DNA of 64,000 bases. Origin: Antrihabitans stalagmiti. GTDB taxonomy: Bacteria > Actinomycetota > Actinomycetes > Mycobacteriales > Mycobacteriaceae. Each line of letters starts with the position of its first letter. Position 1 is the first letter of the stretch. Where the stretch lies: contig NZ_JAEMNV010000012.1 of the NCBI RefSeq assembly GCF_016482825.1, positions 124,001 through 188,000 of the forward strand. The letters run 5' to 3'. A program made the position numbers and the translations under genes. The notes under the pieces were generated by a model, which was not told the DNA's origin, searched no databases, and saw only the letters and a list, made by a program, of their open reading frames with translations. Positions 42,589 to 51,860 of the stretch are shown here, piece after piece.

Positions 42589-42614
42589 TTCATCTGTTCA
42601 ATTGAACAGATGAA
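42589..42614. promoter_or_regulatory. Perfect 26-bp palindrome upstream of the ECF transporter
   Basis: The sequence is a perfect inverted repeat centred between 42601 and 42602, with core CTGTTCAATTGAACAG. It lies 129 bases from the TetR start and ends 37 bases before the ATG at 42651. It is the expected operator for the divergent TetR regulator and would block transcription of the transporter. Confidence 0.82.
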
Positions 42615-42650
42615 CGGAGTAATGTCCTGATGATGGAGACGACCATTGCG

Positions 42651-43712
42651 ATGCATATGAGCGACGGAATCGTCGATGCACCAACATCATTGCTGTTTGC
42701 AGTGATCGCGATTGCCGGTCTCGCCTACGCATCGTTGCGCGCCCGTGCGGAACTCGACGAGAGAGCGGCACCCATGGCCGGCCTCGTCGCAGCGTTCATC
42801 TTTGCGGTCCAGATGGTCAACTTCCCGATCCTGCCCGGGGTGAGCGGGCACCTGCTCGGTGGCGCGCTCGCTGCCATCCTCGTCGGCCCCTACGTCGGCG
42901 CGTTGTGTGTCGCGATTGTCCTTGTCGTGCAGGCGTTGCTCTTCGCCGACGGCGGGCTGACGGCACTCGGCACGAACATCACGAATATGGCACTGATCGG
43001 AGTCGCTGCCGGTTACCTGCTTGCGCGTCTGCTGCTCAAACTCCTGGCCTCGCGCGGCGAGGCGGGGATAGCTGTCGTGGCCTTTCTCGCTGCGCTCGGC
43101 GGCACGGTGACGGCTGCCATGGGATTCGTCCTCGAATACGCAATGGGCGGTGCATCGGGGTCGTCCTTGGGTGAGGTCACCGGGTACATGCTGATCACCC
43201 ACGTACTCATCGGTGTCGGCGAGGGCCTCATCACGGCAGTGACAGTGACCGCGGTGGTCAAGGCCCGTCCGGACCTCGTCTACCTGTTGCGGGCCACCGA
43301 TCACAGTCGCACGGCCCTGCAGGATGATTCGACTGAACAGGAAGCGACGGGTCCCTCCAACAAGACCACCTTCCTGGTCGCATTCGCGGCATCCGCATTT
43401 GTCATCGCCGGGCTCGTCTCCTACGTGGCGAGCTCGCAACCGGACGGCCTCGACGCGACAACCCAGCGCGGCTGCACGGTGACGGAGGTCGACGGTGCCG
43501 AGCAATTGACCGGCGAGTGCATCGCTCAGTCCGCGAAGGAACACCACTTCGCCGACACTCCGCTGGCCGACTACACGATCGGCGGCAACTCCACGCTGAC
43601 CGGTGTTGCCGGAATCCTCGGTGTGGCAGCAGCATTCGCTGCGCTTATGGTTGTCGTACGCATTGTTCTTGTCGGACGAAAGCACACCGACAGGACCAGC
43701 GTCTCCTCGTGA
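42651..43712 (+). CDS. cbiM: Nickel/cobalt ECF transporter substrate-binding membrane protein (CbiM/NikM) with PDGLE domain
   Basis: 353 residues from ATG 42651 (MHMSDGIVDAPTS). This start is preferred over the in-frame ATG at 42630 because CbiM/NikM proteins bind the metal through Met1 and His2 at the free N terminus. Six or so helices with HLLGGALAAILVGPYVG and GTNITNMALIG follow, the CbiM core. The C terminus is a fused PDGLE/CbiN-like module (SSQPDGLDATTQRG, then a last membrane helix), which replaces a separate CbiN. The product imports nickel or cobalt with CbiQ and CbiO. It overlaps cbiQ by four bases. Confidence 0.9.
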   Translation: MHMSDGIVDAPTSLLFAVIAIAGLAYASLRARAELDERAAPMAGLVAAFIFAVQMVNFPILPGVSGHLLGGALAAILVGPYVGALCVAIVLVVQALLFADGGLTALGTNITNMALIGVAAGYLLARLLLKLLASRGEAGIAVVAFLAALGGTVTAAMGFVLEYAMGGASGSSLGEVTGYMLITHVLIGVGEGLITAVTVTAVVKARPDLVYLLRATDHSRTALQDDSTEQEATGPSNKTTFLVAFAASAFVIAGLVSYVASSQPDGLDATTQRGCTVTEVDGAEQLTGECIAQSAKEHHFADTPLADYTIGGNSTLTGVAGILGVAAAFAALMVVVRIVLVGRKHTDRTSVSS

Positions 43713-44467
43713 GCGCGACGCATTCGCTCCACCTGCCAGGGCACTCTCGGATACATCGAGCGCCCGCTGAAACGAAGATCGTTGCGGCTTTCGTGGCCGT
43801 GTCCGCGGTGGTCGCAACGCCACGCGAGATGTTCTGGCCGTTCGGTGTGTACGCGCTACTCGTCCTGGTGGTGTGGCGGGTCGCAGAGATACCGCTACGT
43901 TGGATCGCACCCAGACTGTTGATCGAGCTACCGTTCGTGGTTCTTGCTGTGCTGCTGCCGTTCGCCGAAGGTGGACCCCGGACTGACTTTCTCGGGATGT
44001 CACTGTCGAACCAGGGCCTGGTCGCCGCATGGGGCATCCTCGTCAAAGGAACACTCGGCGTTGCTGTTTCACTAACCCTCGCCGCGACGACGAGTGTGCG
44101 AGATCTACCCGGCGGACTGACCCGGCTACGTGTTCCCGGGCTGATCGTCACCATCGTCGTGCTGATGCTGCGCTATGTCGACGTACTGGTCGGCGAGGCG
44201 ATGCGGATGAAGGTCGCACGAGTGTCTCGCGGCGACGATCCGCGTACGTTGCGCCAGGCCGGCGCAACGGCACGTGGGGCAGGAGCATTGTTTCTACGTG
44301 CCTACGAGCGCGGCGAACGTGTGCATGTGGCGATGCTGTCGCGTGGATTCACCGGCGCTACACCGGATTACGGATCCCCGATTGCCACGACCCGATCGTG
44401 GCTCGGCGCGATGGTGCCCGCGGTGGGCGCTGTACTGGTCTGCATGCTCGCGTGGTGGTTGCGATGA
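43709..44467 (+). CDS. cbiQ: ECF transporter transmembrane T component (CbiQ)
   Basis: 252 residues from GTG 43709, overlapping the cbiM stop. It has the T-component pattern of helices and the two cytoplasmic coupling helices with the Ala-Arg-Gly signature seen as MRMKVARVSRGDDP and the second ERGERVHVAMLSRGFTG. It links CbiM to the ATPase CbiO. The overlap with the following gene (ATGA) indicates an operon. Confidence 0.9.
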   Translation: MSATHSLHLPGHSRIHRAPAETKIVAAFVAVSAVVATPREMFWPFGVYALLVLVVWRVAEIPLRWIAPRLLIELPFVVLAVLLPFAEGGPRTDFLGMSLSNQGLVAAWGILVKGTLGVAVSLTLAATTSVRDLPGGLTRLRVPGLIVTIVVLMLRYVDVLVGEAMRMKVARVSRGDDPRTLRQAGATARGAGALFLRAYERGERVHVAMLSRGFTGATPDYGSPIATTRSWLGAMVPAVGAVLVCMLAWWLR

Positions 44468-45186
44468 TCGAAACCGATGTGACAGTTGCTGTTCGGGTGA
44501 CGGACCTGTCCTACTCCTATCCCGACGGCACAGTGGCGCTGCACGAGGTGAACCTCGCCGTCTCGGCGGGCGAACGCATCGCGGTACTAGGCCCGAACGG
44601 TGCAGGCAAGTCGACGCTGATGTTGCAGCTCAACGGAGTACTCACTGCGAGCGCAGGGTCGGTGCGGATCGGTGACACCATCCTCGACGGCAAGACGGTT
44701 CGCCGGATAAGGCAGCGAGTCGGCCTCGTCTTCCAGGATCCCGACGACCAACTGTTCATGCCGACAGTCGCGCAAGACGTCGCGTTCGGGCCTGCCAACT
44801 TCGGTGTGAAAGGCGCGGCACTCGACGAGCGGGTCCGCGAGGCCCTGGCCGCCGTCGAACTGACTCATCTTGCCGATCGTTCTCCGGCGCGGCTTTCGGT
44901 CGGCGAACGCCGGCGCGCGGCGCTGGCGACAACGCTCGCCTGTCGCCCTGACGTCCTTGTCCTCGACGAACCTGCAGCGAACCTCGATCCCGTCGCCCGT
45001 CGCGAACTGGCCGCTGTACTTCTGGGCCTGCAGACGACGATTCTGATGGTGACACACGATCTCCCCTACGCCGAGAAGATCTGCGAGCGCGCGGTGATCC
45101 TGGATTCCGGCCGTATCGTCGCCGACGGTCCGATTGCGGATATCCTCACCGATCGCGAACTGCTCGAGCGCCATCGGCTAGCTTGA
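44464..45186 (+). CDS. cbiO: ECF transporter ATP-binding protein (CbiO)
   Basis: 240 residues. Walker A is GPNGAGKST, the Q-loop FQDPDDQLF, the signature LSVGERRRAALATTLA (an LSGGQ variant common in CbiO/NikO), Walker B VLVLDEPAANLDP and the switch His in VTHDL. It hydrolyses ATP to power nickel or cobalt uptake by CbiMQ. Last gene of the cbiMQO operon; it ends 75 bases before recC. Confidence 0.93.
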   Translation: MIETDVTVAVRVTDLSYSYPDGTVALHEVNLAVSAGERIAVLGPNGAGKSTLMLQLNGVLTASAGSVRIGDTILDGKTVRRIRQRVGLVFQDPDDQLFMPTVAQDVAFGPANFGVKGAALDERVREALAAVELTHLADRSPARLSVGERRRAALATTLACRPDVLVLDEPAANLDPVARRELAAVLLGLQTTILMVTHDLPYAEKICERAVILDSGRIVADGPIADILTDRELLERHRLA

Positions 45187-45261
45187 CGGTGGCTGGGTAT
45201 ATACAGGTCTGAGCAAAGCCAGGCCTGCAAACAAACGACCGACGAGTGACGGGGGTGCGGT

Positions 45262-48200
45262 GTGCTGAAGACCCATCGCGCCGAACGGTCCAGCACGCTG
45301 GCTACTGCGCTCGCAACTGTGCTGGCGACCCCGCTCGCCGACCCCTTCTCCCCCGAGATCGTCGCCGTGCCAGCAAAGGGTGTCGAACGCTGGCTCAGTC
45401 AGCGGCTGTCACTGTCGCTCGGCGCAACCAGCGGTGACGGAGTTGCCGCGAACATCGAGTTTCTCAGTCCGACAACACTTGTCGACGAGATACTGGCGAC
45501 GGCACATGGCACGACCGCACTGGACGATCCGTGGTCCTACTCGACGGTCGTGTGGACGATACTCGAGGTCGTCGACGCATCGTTGGACGAACGTTGGGCC
45601 GGAGTCCTTGCGCGTCATCTCGGGCACGGCGCGTCCGATCACCGAGCTGGTCGGCGCTACTCGACGGCTGCGCATATCGCCGATCTCTTCCGTGGATACG
45701 GCTCGCAGCGGCCGCAACTGTTCGTCGACTGGGCTGCCGGTCGTGATACCGACGGGCTCGGGTCCGACCTCGACCCGGACCTGCTGTGGCAGCCGGAGCT
45801 GTGGCGTCGACTGCGGGATCGGATCGGTGTGGACAATCCGGCGCAACGATTGGATGAGGCCTGCCGACGAATCCGTGAGGAGCCCGAACTGCTCGACCTG
45901 CCGGACAGAGTGTCGCTGTTCGGACCGACGCGTGTAAGCGCCGAACAGCTCGCAGTGCTGACCGCGTTGAGTGTGCGCCGCGACGTCCATCTCTGGCTGC
46001 CTCATCCGAGCCCGGTGCTGTGGACGAAGTTGTCGACTGCGACGGTGGCCCGACGAGACACACGCCGCGCAGACGACGACACCGCGATGCAGGTCGAGCA
46101 TCCGTTGCTAGCCAGCTTGGCTCGTGACGTCCGTGAGGTGCAATCACGTCTGATGGCAACGGGCGTTTCCTACGACGACGTCTATTACGCTGACCCCCAA
46201 CCAGATTCGGATACGTTGCTGCACAGAGTGCAGGCCGACATCCGCTCGGACCGACTCCCGACACCCGGCACAGACCTCGATACGACGCTGCAGATTCATT
46301 CGTGTCACGGCGCTCCCCGCCAGGTGGAGGTGCTTCGGGAGTGCCTGTTGCGCCTGTTCGACGACGACTCGACGCTGGAGCCCCGCGATGTTCTGGTGAT
46401 GTGCCCGGACGTCGAGACGTTTGCGCCGTTGGTGCGGGCAGCTTTCGGGCAGGGCGAACTGCGCCATCCCGGTCACAAACTTCGCGCTCGACTCGCCGAT
46501 CGCGCTCTGCGACAGACCAATCCGCTGCTCGATGCGGTAGCGACATTGCTCTGGCTCGCAGACGGCAGGGTTACCGCGAGCCAGGTCCTCGACTTTGCGG
46601 CGACGATTCCGGTGCGGCGCCGGTTCGGCTTCAGCGATCAGGACTTGGAGCGGCTGCGGGAATGGTCAGGCGAGGCAGGCGCGCGGTGGGGGCTGGGCCG
46701 TGCACAGCGGTCCGCGTTCGGACTTGCCGACTTCCCGCAGAACACGTTCACGACGGCGCTGGACCGCATTCTGCTCGGCGTGGCCGCCGACGAGACCGAG
46801 GTCGCCTGGCTGGATCTCGCACTTCCGCTCGACGATGTCGACAGCAACGATATCGATCTCGCGGGTAGGTTCGCCGAATACATCGATCGCCTCGCAGTGG
46901 TGCTGCACGCTCTGCGCGGTCCTCAGCAGGCCGCGGCGTGGACGGCAGCGTTGACCCGTGCGCTCGATCTGCTGACCGACGTAAGTCGTTCCGACGCATG
47001 GCAGACCGCGCAGGCCCACCGCGAACTCGGCGCGGCGACCGAGCACAGCGGGACGATCGAGCTGCGCCTTCCCGACGTGCGGGTGATGCTGGCAGACCGC
47101 CTCGCCGGCCGACCGACCCGCGCCAACTTCCGGACCGGCGAGCTGACCATCGCGACGCTTGTGCCGATGCGGTCGGTGCCTCACCGTGTGGTTGTATTGC
47201 TCGGCTTGGACGACGAGGTGTATCCGCGTGCCGCAGGACTCGACGGCGACGACGTGCTGTCTCGCGACCCCTGCCTCGGCGAGCGAGACCCTCGTAGCGA
47301 GGACCGGCAGCTGTTGCTCGACGCAGTGATGTCGGCGAGTGAGAAGCTGCTGATCTTCTACACCGGGGCCGATCCACTCACCGGTGCTCCGCGTCCTCCT
47401 GCTGTGCCGCTCGGCGAGTTCGTCGATGTGGTGAAAGCAACGGTAGCCACCGCAGCGGCGGCTGCCGTCGTTACCCAGCATCCGTTGCAGCCGTTCGATT
47501 CTCGCAACTTCACCGGTCCGGTCCCGTTCAGCTACGACCCTGCTGGGCTTGCCGGAGCGCGGGCTAGACAGACGCCTCCGCTGCCTGCGCCTCCGCTGCT
47601 TGTAGCGCCGCTCCCGCCGCGCCAGGGCGACGTCAACCTCAACGAGTTGGTCGAATTCTTCGAACATTCGTCGCGCGCCTTTCTCCGTCAGCGACTGAAT
47701 GTCCGTGTTCCCGAGCGGGACGACGACGTAGCCGATGCGCTCGGCGTCGAACTGGATGGGCTCGCCAAGTGGGATATCGGTGAACGAATGCTGACCGCAC
47801 GTCTCGCAGGTGCGCCGATCGCGGAGTTGCGTGCTGCAGAGTGGCGCCGCGGGACGTTGCCGCCTTTCGCGCTCGGCTCGGCGGTGCTCGACGACGTGTC
47901 ACGCACTGTCGAATCGCTGTTTGCCGCCGCCGCACCCGTGCACGTCGGCGCCGCCGAAACTGTCGACGTCGCAGTCGAACTCGGTAACGGTCGCCGACTG
48001 ACAGGTACGGTCACCGGTGTGCACGGCCACGTGGTTGCCGCGGCATCGTATTCGAAACTTGCGCCGAAGCACCGCCTGAGGGCCTGGATCCTGCTTCTCG
48101 CGTTGGCCGCGTCGCACTCTGGCCGGTGGGAGGCGATCAGCACCGGCAGGGGGTTCGGTCGCTCGTTGCGGCGCTCGTCGCTGCTTGCCCCTCGCGACCC

Positions 48201-48558
48201 CGTCGCCGTGCTGAACCAACTTGTCGACCTGCGGGACAGAGGTCTCGAACAACCACTTCCGATGGCGACAGCGGCCTCGGCGGTCTACGCGGAACGTCGG
48301 TCCACCGGCAGCAATCCCGACGACGCGCTGCTGGCTGCTTCGGACGAGTTCGGCGGGCCCTACGGCGAAGTCAACGATCGCCATATCGCCTACATCCACG
48401 GCGCCATTCCTCGGTTCGAGGTGTTGGCGGCGGACGTTCCCCTCGCGGACGAATCCGATTGGGGACCGAACTCCGGTGCGGAACCGACCCGATTCGGCAC
48501 GCTTGCCTGTCGGCTCTGGTTCCCGCTGCTCGCGTCGGAGTCGGTGACGCAGCCATGA
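45262..48558 (+). CDS. recC: Exodeoxyribonuclease V subunit gamma (RecC)
   Basis: 1098 residues from GTG 45262. N-terminal helicase-like features (VAVPAKGVERWLSQRLSLSLG) and IHSCHGAPRQVEVLRECLLRLF followed by EPRDVLVMCPDVETFAPLVRAAFG are RecC hallmarks. RecC has lost helicase motifs and serves as the scaffold that splits the strands. It heads recC-recB-recD, with a four-base overlap into recB. The RecBCD complex processes double-strand breaks; in mycobacteria it mainly serves single-strand annealing. Confidence 0.93.
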   Translation: MLKTHRAERSSTLATALATVLATPLADPFSPEIVAVPAKGVERWLSQRLSLSLGATSGDGVAANIEFLSPTTLVDEILATAHGTTALDDPWSYSTVVWTILEVVDASLDERWAGVLARHLGHGASDHRAGRRYSTAAHIADLFRGYGSQRPQLFVDWAAGRDTDGLGSDLDPDLLWQPELWRRLRDRIGVDNPAQRLDEACRRIREEPELLDLPDRVSLFGPTRVSAEQLAVLTALSVRRDVHLWLPHPSPVLWTKLSTATVARRDTRRADDDTAMQVEHPLLASLARDVREVQSRLMATGVSYDDVYYADPQPDSDTLLHRVQADIRSDRLPTPGTDLDTTLQIHSCHGAPRQVEVLRECLLRLFDDDSTLEPRDVLVMCPDVETFAPLVRAAFGQGELRHPGHKLRARLADRALRQTNPLLDAVATLLWLADGRVTASQVLDFAATIPVRRRFGFSDQDLERLREWSGEAGARWGLGRAQRSAFGLADFPQNTFTTALDRILLGVAADETEVAWLDLALPLDDVDSNDIDLAGRFAEYIDRLAVVLHALRGPQQAAAWTAALTRALDLLTDVSRSDAWQTAQAHRELGAATEHSGTIELRLPDVRVMLADRLAGRPTRANFRTGELTIATLVPMRSVPHRVVVLLGLDDEVYPRAAGLDGDDVLSRDPCLGERDPRSEDRQLLLDAVMSASEKLLIFYTGADPLTGAPRPPAVPLGEFVDVVKATVATAAAAAVVTQHPLQPFDSRNFTGPVPFSYDPAGLAGARARQTPPLPAPPLLVAPLPPRQGDVNLNELVEFFEHSSRAFLRQRLNVRVPERDDDVADALGVELDGLAKWDIGERMLTARLAGAPIAELRAAEWRRGTLPPFALGSAVLDDVSRTVESLFAAAAPVHVGAAETVDVAVELGNGRRLTGTVTGVHGHVVAAASYSKLAPKHRLRAWILLLALAASHSGRWEAISTGRGFGRSLRRSSLLAPRDPVAVLNQLVDLRDRGLEQPLPMATAASAVYAERRSTGSNPDDALLAASDEFGGPYGEVNDRHIAYIHGAIPRFEVLAADVPLADESDWGPNSGAEPTRFGTLACRLWFPLLASESVTQP

Positions 48559-51500
48559 CCCGACAGGGCGCGATACCTGCATCGAGTGGTTTCGACTTGC
48601 TCGGTCCATTGCCAACGGGCACAACTGTTCTCGAAGCAAGTGCAGGGACGGGCAAGACATATGCGATCGTCGGCCTTGCGACCAGGTACGTTGCCGAGGG
48701 TGTGGTCGACCTGTCGCAACTGTTGCTGGTCACCTTCAGTCGCGCGGCCACCCGCGAACTGCGCGAGCGGACCCGGGAGCGGCTGACCGGCACCGCCGTC
48801 GCGCTTGCGAACCCGGTCGAAGCGCGAGCAGGCAAAGACGAGTTGATCAGGTATCTCGCAACCGGAACCGATGCCGAGGTAGCAAGGCGCAGAGCTCGTT
48901 TGGTCCGCGAGCTGTCCAACTTCGACGCGGCGACCATCGCGACGACCCACAGCTTCTGCCAGCGCATGCTGGACGCCCTCGGTATCGCGGGCGAGCGGGA
49001 ACCTCAGGCGACTCTTGTCGAATCGGTCGACGATCTGGTGGTCGAAGTCGTCGACGACTTGTATGTCCGCCGCTACAGTTCGGCGACTCCGGCGATCAAA
49101 CTGGCCGAAGCTCAACGGGTGTCGAACATGGCCCTGTCCGATCGGCATGCGACGTTGGCACCGGAGAACGCAGGTGAGTCCGAAGCCGGGCAGCGGGTTG
49201 CCTTCGCCGCCGCGGCTCGCACCGAAGTCGAACGCCGAAAAAGACTTTCGGGCATTCGCGACTTCGACGACCTCCTTGTGTTGCTACGCGATACCCTTGC
49301 CGATCCTGAACACGGCGAAACCGCGTGCCGACGGATCCGAGATCGCTACCGCGTCGTCCTCGTCGACGAGTTTCAGGACACCGACCCCATCCAGTGGGAC
49401 ATCCTGCGCCGCGCATTTCACGGCACGACAACCTTGGTACTTGTCGGCGACCCGAAGCAGGCGATCTACGCCTTCCGTGGCGCGGAGGTGCCGAGCTACC
49501 TCAATGCGGTCCGCGTCGCGGACAGTTATCAAGAGTTGACAGTCAACTGGCGCTCGGACGCGGGATTGGTGCGTGCGCTCGACCGGTTGTACGGTGATGC
49601 CGCCCTTGGCCACCCGGAAATCGTTGTGCATCAAGTCGATACGAACCACACAGAGTCGCGACTGGTCGATCAGAAGCCGTTTCGCGTTCGCTACCTACCG
49701 CGGACCGGGTCGGGTCCGCGTGGCAAGAGCGGCTACCCGAGTGTGGACGGCATCAGGCGACGCATCGCTGCCGATCTTGCAGCGGATATCGCACGCAGAT
49801 TGGCCGAGGGCGATCTGATTGCCGTCGACGGGACTGCCCGTCCGGTTCGGCCGGGCGACATCGCGGTGCTCGCGCGTCGGTGGGTCCATGTCCCTTACGT
49901 GCGAACGGCGTTGGAGCGTGCGGGAGTTCCGTCGGTCCTTGCCGGCGGCACGAGCGTGTTCGCGACGCAGAGCGCGACCGATTGGCTGTGGTTGCTCCAG
50001 GCGATTGCACAGCCGCACCGCAGTGACCGAGTGCGCCTCGCTGCGCTGACTCCCCTGATCGGTTCTCGCGCATCGGAACTCGATGGTCAGGGTGACGGAG
50101 TTGTCGCAGAGATCAGTGGCAGGCTTCGCGAGCTTGCAGCTCTCTTCGCCGAATCCGGTTTCGCAGCACTGTTCGAACGGCTTGCCGCGGAAACGAATCT
50201 CGACGCCAGGCTGCTCGCGATCGAATCGGGCGAGCGCACCATTACGGACCTGCGGCATATTGCGCAGTTGCTCAACAGGGCGGCGATCGAGGAATCGTTC
50301 GGTATTGCCGCCTTGATCCGCTGGTTGACGGATCGGATCGAAAATCCGTTGTCGGGCAACGTGAAGGACCGGGTTCGGCGGCTCGACAGCGACGCCGCCG
50401 CAGTTCAGATCGCAACGGTGCACGCGAGCAAAGGTCTCGAATTCCCGATCGTCTATATCCCGTTCGGGTGGGACGGATCGAAGAATCCTAATCCGAGCAC
50501 ACTGTTGTTGCATGGCCAGGACGGTGAACGAATTCTGGACGTCGGTGGGAAGTCGGGCCCCGGCTATCGAGAGCGAGCCGCCCGCAGTGATGTCGAGGAA
50601 GCCGGTGAAGAACTGCGCCTACTGTACGTCGCGCTGACGCGGGCGATGTGTCAGGTTGTTGTGTGGTGGGCGCCGAGTTTCTCGACTCCGATCGCCCCGC
50701 TGCATCGAATGTTGTTCGGCCGCAAAGGCGGCGACCCGGAGCCACAGCTACGTGCTCCGGTCCCGGAAGACGATGCGACGGAGGCACGTCTCGAGTCGTG
50801 GTCGGGAGCCGATTCCGATGTGATCGCAATCGAATCTGTCGAGGGGACTCCCCTGGCGAGTGCCGAGCCAATCGCCGACGTCGGCCCGCTGGAGCCGCTC
50901 GACGTATCCCGATTCGGTCGCACCCTCGATCAGGTTTGGCGGCGGACCTCCTATTCTGCCCTCACCGCGTCCGCACACGACATGGTGATGGTCGGCAGCG
51001 AAGTGGAAGAGCCAGGCACGGTAGACGAACCGGACGACGAGAATCCGATCGAGGCTGCCGACGCCGCGGCGCTCGACGGGCCAGTTTCTCCGATGAACGA
51101 CTTCACCCCTGGTGCCGCGTTCGGCACCCTTGTGCACGAGATCCTCGAAGTGGTCGACACAACGGTCCCGGACTTGGCCGCCGAACTGTTGCAGCGGTGC
51201 CGAGCGGCCGTGGCCGCACATCTTGCGGCCGTCGATCCCGAGGCGCTTGCGACTGCGCTGTCTGCAGTGTTGTCGACGCCGCTGGGCTACGGCACACTCG
51301 CGGATGTCGCGCCGCGAGATCGTTTGGCGGAGATGGACTTCGAGTTACCACTTGCCGGCGGCGACACCCCGACCCGCGACGACGTCACCCTGCGGCGGAT
51401 TGCCGCGCTGCTGCGTAGCCATCTCGCCTCCGACGACCCTCTCGTCGGCTATCCCGATCTGCTCGACAAGGTCGAAGCGACTCCGCTGCGAGGCTATCTG

Positions 51501-51860
51501 ATCGGAAGTATCGATGCCGTTGTCCGCATTCCTGGCCCTCGGTTCGTAGTGATCGACTACAAGACCAATCGCATCTCGCCGGGGCCGTTGACTGCTCTGC
51601 ACTTCAGCAGGGAGGCGATGGCGGGCGAGATGATGCACGCGCACTATCCGCTACAGGCATTGCTGTATTCGGTTGCGCTGCATCGTTATCTACGCTGGCG
51701 GTTGCCCGCCTACGATCCTGCGACCCATCTCGGTGGCGTCCAGTATCTGTTCGTCCGCGGCATGGTCGGACCCGAGACTCCTGCTGGTTGCGGAGTTTTC
51801 GACTGGAATCCGCCGGCAGTGCTGATCGTTGCGCTGTCCGATTTGTTGGCGGGACTATGA
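48555..51860 (+). CDS. recB: Exodeoxyribonuclease V subunit beta (RecB helicase-nuclease)
   Basis: 1101 residues from ATG 48555, overlapping recC by four bases. UvrD-type helicase motifs are complete: Walker A ASAGTGKT (I), VDEFQDTD (II), LVGDPKQAIYAFRGA (III), NWRSDAGL, TVHASKGLEFPIVY (V) and LYVALTRA (VI). The C-terminal nuclease domain has GTLVHEILE and IDAVVRIPGPRFVVIDYKTNR, with the Asp-Asp-Lys active site, and LQALLYSVALHRYL. It is the 3'-5' motor and the single nuclease of RecBCD. Confidence 0.95.
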   Translation: MTRQGAIPASSGFDLLGPLPTGTTVLEASAGTGKTYAIVGLATRYVAEGVVDLSQLLLVTFSRAATRELRERTRERLTGTAVALANPVEARAGKDELIRYLATGTDAEVARRRARLVRELSNFDAATIATTHSFCQRMLDALGIAGEREPQATLVESVDDLVVEVVDDLYVRRYSSATPAIKLAEAQRVSNMALSDRHATLAPENAGESEAGQRVAFAAAARTEVERRKRLSGIRDFDDLLVLLRDTLADPEHGETACRRIRDRYRVVLVDEFQDTDPIQWDILRRAFHGTTTLVLVGDPKQAIYAFRGAEVPSYLNAVRVADSYQELTVNWRSDAGLVRALDRLYGDAALGHPEIVVHQVDTNHTESRLVDQKPFRVRYLPRTGSGPRGKSGYPSVDGIRRRIAADLAADIARRLAEGDLIAVDGTARPVRPGDIAVLARRWVHVPYVRTALERAGVPSVLAGGTSVFATQSATDWLWLLQAIAQPHRSDRVRLAALTPLIGSRASELDGQGDGVVAEISGRLRELAALFAESGFAALFERLAAETNLDARLLAIESGERTITDLRHIAQLLNRAAIEESFGIAALIRWLTDRIENPLSGNVKDRVRRLDSDAAAVQIATVHASKGLEFPIVYIPFGWDGSKNPNPSTLLLHGQDGERILDVGGKSGPGYRERAARSDVEEAGEELRLLYVALTRAMCQVVVWWAPSFSTPIAPLHRMLFGRKGGDPEPQLRAPVPEDDATEARLESWSGADSDVIAIESVEGTPLASAEPIADVGPLEPLDVSRFGRTLDQVWRRTSYSALTASAHDMVMVGSEVEEPGTVDEPDDENPIEAADAAALDGPVSPMNDFTPGAAFGTLVHEILEVVDTTVPDLAAELLQRCRAAVAAHLAAVDPEALATALSAVLSTPLGYGTLADVAPRDRLAEMDFELPLAGGDTPTRDDVTLRRIAALLRSHLASDDPLVGYPDLLDKVEATPLRGYLIGSIDAVVRIPGPRFVVIDYKTNRISPGPLTALHFSREAMAGEMMHAHYPLQALLYSVALHRYLRWRLPAYDPATHLGGVQYLFVRGMVGPETPAGCGVFDWNPPAVLIVALSDLLAGL

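Noticed and set aside
42687-44030. A 447-codon reverse frame across cbiM and cbiQ
   Set aside because: No recognisable motif; it runs antisense to two clear ECF transporter genes.
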